DNA of 7,833 nucleotides from an uncultured Clostridia bacterium. GTDB taxonomy: Bacteria; Bacillota; Clostridia; Christensenellales; UBA1242. The notes under the pieces are model-generated. The model had not been told where the DNA came from and made no database searches. It worked only from the letters and a program-made list of their open reading frames with translations. Each line of letters begins with the position of its first letter. Within the stretch, counting starts at the first letter, position 1. Positions 6,615-7,833 of this stretch are shown here, piece by piece. The position numbers were made by a program, and so were the translations under genes. The stretch covers positions 1 through 7,833 of the forward strand of contig CALDMJ010000186.1 in the NCBI GenBank assembly GCA_937914725.1, given 5' to 3'.

Positions 6615-6642
6615 AAGTTTTTGCAATCAATTGCAAAAACTT
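6615..6642. repeat. 28-base palindrome directly before the ATPase promoter
   Basis: Perfect 13-base arms AAGTTTTTGCAAT (6615-6627) and ATTGCAAAAACTT (6630-6642) around CA. It ends one base before the -35 box at 6644, the usual place for an activator or repressor site. The core TTTTTGCA/TGCAAAAA is the same as in the inverted repeat just upstream. Confidence 0.7.
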
Positions 6643-6643
6643 C

Positions 6644-6672
6644 TTGATTTTTACATATAATTGTGGTATGAT
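6644..6672 (+). promoter_or_regulatory. Promoter of the AAA+ ATPase gene
   Basis: -35 TTGATT (6644-6649), a 17-base spacer and -10 TATGAT (6667-6672), with TGTGG before the -10. The start site should be near 6679, giving a 5' leader of about 19 bases. Confidence 0.75.
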
Positions 6673-6697
6673 TATAATCATAATAGAGAGGGGAGTA

Positions 6698-7833
6698 ATG
6701 ATAGAAAGAAAAGAATATTTGGAGAAATTAGAGAATTGGAAAGATGAACAAGTAATCAAAGTTATCACGGGTATTCGTCGCTGTGGCAAATCAATGCTGT
6801 TGAAACAATTTCAAAACAAATTGTTAGATGACGGTGTTGCTGCGGAACAAATTGTTTATATCAATTTTGAAGATATGGATAATGAACCGTTGTTTGATTA
6901 TCAGAAACTTTACGAGTATATCAAATCGCATCTTGTGCAAAACAAAATGAACTACATTTTTTTGGACGAAATACAATGTGTCGATAAATATGAAAAAGTA
7001 GTAGACAGTTTGTATATCCGTGAAAATGTTGATTTGTATATTACGGGTTCAAATGCGTATATGCTTTCAAGTGCCTTGTCGACGTTGCTTTCGGGTAGGT
7101 TTGTGGAAATTTCAATGTTGCCGTTTTCATTTGCAGAGTTTCGCCAATTAAACCTGAATGAAAATGAAGATAAACTTTTTGCCGACTATATGCAGTATGG
7201 TGGGCTTCCTTACATTGCTACGATGGATAAAAACAAAGGTAAGGTGGAAGACTATATTGAGGGAATCTACAATACCGTCATAATAAAGGATGTCGAAGAC
7301 AGACAAACGCGACGTTTGGACAAAAAAGTCATCGACACAGCATTGCTTCGTTCAATCGCAAAATATCTAGCGGACGTGGCAGGAAATTTGGTAAACATTA
7401 GTGGCATTGCAAATTATTTGACATCTAATGTTAGAAAAGTATCATCACACACTGTTGATGATTATGTAGAATTACTGACTGAAGCATTTATATTTTATAA
7501 GGTAAACCGCTTTGACATTAAGGGCAAAGAGTTATTGAAAACGAATGCAAAGTATTATATCGTCGATACGGGGCTGAAAAACTATCTTGTTCCGCGAAAG
7601 AATTATGATTTGGGTTTCACACTTGAAAATATTGTTTACCTTGAATTATTGCGTCGTGGATACAAAGTAAATGTCGGCAAAGTTGCAAGCAAAGAAATAG
7701 ATTTTGTTACGGAGCGCAACGGCATTATTGAATACTACCAAATATGTGCGAACTTGACCGATGAAAATACTTTCAATCGCGAAATGTTAGTATTTGAAGA
7801 TGTGAAGGACAATTATCAAAAAACAATACTCAC
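6698..7833 (+). CDS. AAA+ ATPase, AAA_14/DUF4143 family (3' end cut by the window)
   Basis: 378 residues are visible with no stop before the window edge; the family is usually about 400 long, so little is missing. ATG 6698 is chosen for GAGG six bases upstream and a promoter at 6644-6672. The N-terminal ATPase has Walker A GIRRCGKS (25-32), Walker B FLDEIQ (88-93), a sensor-like TGSNA (116-120) and the family hallmark SGRFVEISMLPFSFAEF starting at 132, followed by YGGLP (167-171). A middle winged-helix-like region (about 220-270) and the C-terminal DUF4143 part follow. That part contains EIDFV (333-337) and YYQIC (346-350), resembling a degenerate PD-(D/E)XK nuclease fold with Gln in place of Lys. 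The family is widespread in gut bacteria and archaea, often in many copies, and its cellular role is not well defined. It stands alone here, so the context adds nothing. Confidence 0.93.
   Translation, partial: MIERKEYLEKLENWKDEQVIKVITGIRRCGKSMLLKQFQNKLLDDGVAAEQIVYINFEDMDNEPLFDYQKLYEYIKSHLVQNKMNYIFLDEIQCVDKYEKVVDSLYIRENVDLYITGSNAYMLSSALSTLLSGRFVEISMLPFSFAEFRQLNLNENEDKLFADYMQYGGLPYIATMDKNKGKVEDYIEGIYNTVIIKDVEDRQTRRLDKKVIDTALLRSIAKYLADVAGNLVNISGIANYLTSNVRKVSSHTVDDYVELLTEAFIFYKVNRFDIKGKELLKTNAKYYIVDTGLKNYLVPRKNYDLGFTLENIVYLELLRRGYKVNVGKVASKEIDFVTERNGIIEYYQICANLTDENTFNREMLVFEDVKDNYQKTIL

Noticed and set aside
6546..6642. CRISPR array or transposon ends
   Set aside because: The repeats are inverted pairs without regular spacing or unique spacers, and there is no transposase or cas gene in the window.
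6604..6789. Minus-strand 61-residue frame before the ATPase
   Set aside because: It overlaps the ATPase promoter, start and Walker A region, and has no ribosome binding site.
1..7833. tRNA, rRNA or riboswitch
   Set aside because: I saw no cloverleaf, conserved rRNA stretch or known riboswitch core in the intergenic regions, all of which are short.

Overview
The window looks like chromosomal DNA of an AT-rich, low-GC Gram-positive bacterium (Bacillota), probably an uncultured gut-type Clostridia or relative. This rests on the base composition, strong AGGAGG-like ribosome binding sites, sigma-A-type promoters with a TGTG extension before the -10 box, and gene families common there. The genus cannot be named from the sequence. 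The standard genetic code fits every gene: TGG encodes Trp, and the visible stops are TAG and TAA.

Left part, minus strand (10-3141): a two-gene operon read right to left. A MarR-family repressor (2542-3069) is followed after 21 bases by a large one-chain ABC transporter (10-2520), with an ATPase domain at the N-terminus and an FtsX/MacB-type permease at the C-terminus. A strong promoter (3113-3141) drives the pair. An imperfect palindrome over its -10 box and start site is a good candidate for the MarR operator.

Middle, plus strand (3172-4232): a divergent single-gene unit with a near-consensus promoter, an unrecognised 302-residue soluble protein (3272-4180) and a clear Rho-independent terminator.

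Centre right, plus strand (4317-6582): the most interesting locus. Promoter, ribosome binding site and ATG (4383) are all good, but nine codons in, a run of nine Gs (4407-4415) throws the frame into a stop at 4419. With one G fewer (or two more), the same ATG reads through a 706-residue protein. That protein has a short basic cytoplasmic N-terminus, one membrane anchor, about 490 residues of Ser/Thr/Asn-rich extracellular sequence and a C-terminal Hint (intein/Hedgehog-type self-cleaving) domain. The protein ends at the Hint domain, with Ser where inteins have their terminal Asn. It looks like a surface protein switched on and off by G-tract slippage, with an autoprocessing C-terminus. A homopolymer sequencing error is the main alternative for the frameshift.

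Right end, plus strand (6575-7833): a short intergenic region packed with inverted repeats and a promoter, then an AAA+ ATPase of the AAA_14/DUF4143 type that runs off the window.

The units look functionally independent. The three plus-strand promoters share TGTGG directly before the -10 box, and two of the promoter regions share an identical 15-base element.
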